The notes beneath the pieces were generated by a model that searched no databases, was not told the origin of the DNA, and saw nothing but the letters and a program-made list of their open reading frames with translations. Positions 63,141-64,000 of a DNA stretch of 64,000 nt are shown here, piece by piece. How positions within the stretch are numbered: position 1 is the stretch's first letter; every line of letters begins with the position of its first letter. Origin of the DNA: Acanthopleuribacter pedis (GTDB lineage Bacteria; Acidobacteriota; Holophagae; Acanthopleuribacterales; Acanthopleuribacteraceae); NCBI RefSeq assembly GCF_017377855.1, contig NZ_JAFREP010000014.1:62001-126000 (forward strand), in the 5' to 3' direction. Position numbers and translations under genes: made by a program.

Positions 63141-63169
63141 ATGACATCGCCCTTCTTTTTCACTATAAT
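63141..63169 (+). promoter_or_regulatory. Sigma-70-type promoter for DAHP synthase
   Basis: ATGACA (63141-63146), a 17-bp spacer and TATAAT (63164-63169) make a near-consensus promoter. Transcription would start near 63176, leaving a leader of about 180 nt before the ATG at 63355. I do not see a Trp- or Phe-rich leader peptide. Confidence 0.65.
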
Positions 63170-63354
63170 GGCGCCTCAATTTAGGCCGCTCGCAATCGCA
63201 AGCGCGGACCGGTGCGCCGAACACGCCGTGGGGATGGTGTCACTTGGGCTAGGAATACCCGCCGGGACCGCTGATGTTTGTGGGATTGGGTCTATGGTCG
63301 AGGTGGTGTATTGGGGAACCATCGCGGTCGATCAAACACTGAAGAAGGTGATCG

Positions 63355-64000
63355 ATGAGTAACCAATGGCATTTGGATTCTTGGCGCGATTTTCCCGCGG
63401 CACAACAGCCTGAATACCCGGATCTTAAGGAAGTGGAGCAGGTTTTGGCTGAATTGCGACAACAGCCACCTTTGGTTTTTGCCGGGGAGTGCCGCAAGCT
63501 TAAAAAGAAACTGGCCGATGTCGCCGTCGGCAAAGCGTTTTTGTTGCAAGGCGGCGATTGTGCCGAGCAGTTTTCACAGAACCACGCCAAAATTATTCGG
63601 GAAAAATTACGCATTATCCTGCAAATGGCGGTTGTCCTGACCTATGGCTCCTTGAAGCCCGTTGTGAAGGTCGGTCGCATCGCCGGTCAATACGCCAAAC
63701 CTCGCTCCAAACCCATGGAAAGGGTGAACGGCGTGGAAATGGCCTCCTACAAAGGCGATTCCATTAACTCGGTCGAGGCTGATTTCGATGCGCGCGTGCC
63801 CGATCCACAACGCATGTTGCGCGCCTACCACCAATCGGCCTCCACCCTGAACCTATTGCGGGCCTTTACCCACGGTGGTTACGCCGATCTCAACATGGTT
63901 AACGCGTGGAACCTGCAATTTGTGAAAAACAGCCCGCTCGGACAGCATTACGAGGATTTGGCCACCGAAATTCACCGCACGCTGAAGTTTATCGAAGCCT
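63355..64000 (+). CDS. aroG: Class II 3-deoxy-D-arabino-heptulosonate 7-phosphate synthase (cut by window edge)
   Basis: The first 215 codons of a class II (plant/mycobacterial-type) DAHP synthase, which joins phosphoenolpyruvate and erythrose 4-phosphate at the entry to the shikimate pathway. Signatures are WHLDSWRDFPAAQQPEYPD at the start, FLLQGGDCAEQF (with the metal-binding Cys), VGRIAGQYAKPRSKP, and SYKGDSINS with RAYHQSASTLNLLRAF. The ATG at 63355 follows AAGGTG. No stop occurs before base 64000; the usual length is about 450 aa, so roughly half the gene is missing here. Confidence 0.92.
   Translation, partial: MSNQWHLDSWRDFPAAQQPEYPDLKEVEQVLAELRQQPPLVFAGECRKLKKKLADVAVGKAFLLQGGDCAEQFSQNHAKIIREKLRIILQMAVVLTYGSLKPVVKVGRIAGQYAKPRSKPMERVNGVEMASYKGDSINSVEADFDARVPDPQRMLRAYHQSASTLNLLRAFTHGGYADLNMVNAWNLQFVKNSPLGQHYEDLATEIHRTLKFIEA

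Noticed and set aside
62802..63224. 140-codon minus-strand frame before the DAHP synthase gene
   Set aside because: It overlaps the likely promoter of the DAHP synthase gene, is composed mainly of charged and Gly residues, and lacks a start signal.

Overview
The window looks like a chromosomal segment of a Gram-negative, fairly GC-rich bacterium. It has an LPS-assembly cluster (kdsC-lapA-lapB), an outer-membrane beta-barrel protein, secreted giant proteins, and housekeeping genes (proS, hslVU, ribBA, ribE, ribH, uvrD/pcrA, a xerC-type recombinase, class II DAHP synthase). Eukaryote-type glutamine synthetase, an MglA-type GTPase fused to a sensor module, 3,200-residue surface proteins and repeat-rich intergenic DNA suggest a large-genome, surface-living organism. 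My best guess is Acidobacteriota of the Holophagae/Acanthopleuribacter kind, but this is inference from gene content, not from a marker gene.

Layout. 1-27.1 kb: two paralogous giant secreted proteins (3,231 and 3,233 aa, both minus strand, same domain order). They flank a molybdopterin oxidoreductase with a divergent MarR regulator and a decayed accessory island (13.4-17.2 kb). The island holds an AT-rich HNH nuclease gene and the wreckage of a MobF/TrwC conjugative relaxase-helicase, an AraC regulator and a third unidentified gene. 27.5-29.6 kb: lapB, lapA, kdsC. 29.6-30.7 kb and 35.3-36.5 kb: non-coding zones sharing two dispersed repeat families. 30.7-33.2 kb: xerC-like recombinase and a secreted protein with a C-terminal haem-binding (CASCH) domain. 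33.2-35.3 kb: type II glutamine synthetase behind a probable sigma-54 promoter, upstream palindromes and a foldable leader. 36.6-39.0 kb: ribH, a histidine phosphatase and a zinc-ribbon/AMIN membrane protein. 39.1-42.1 kb: an operon of two LigB-type extradiol dioxygenase subunits and an asparaginase-II-like protein. 42.6-45.4 kb: a small membrane protein, ribE and ribBA. 45.6-46.9 kb: receiver-Hpt and stand-alone Hpt proteins. 47.5-53.0 kb: proS, a Nudix-like gene, hslVU and a metallo-beta-lactamase-fold hydrolase. 53.9-59.5 kb: outer-membrane protein, UvrD/PcrA helicase, a PLP-dependent dehydratase and a degenerate receiver. 60.6-62.5 kb: the MglA-PAS-HATPase fusion. 63.36 kb to the edge: class II DAHP synthase, cut by the window end.

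The most unusual material is (i) a two-copy repeat element at 52.95-53.6 and 59.95-60.56 kb: a 59- or 62-bp tandem array followed by a conserved tail whose 18-bp hairpin shows compensatory changes; (ii) duplicated hairpins with compensatory changes downstream of glutamine synthetase; (iii) the MglA GTPase-PAS-HATPase fusion; (iv) the dioxygenase pair with an asparaginase-like partner; and (v) the twin giant surface proteins. All functional statements come from reading the sequence; no database search was run.
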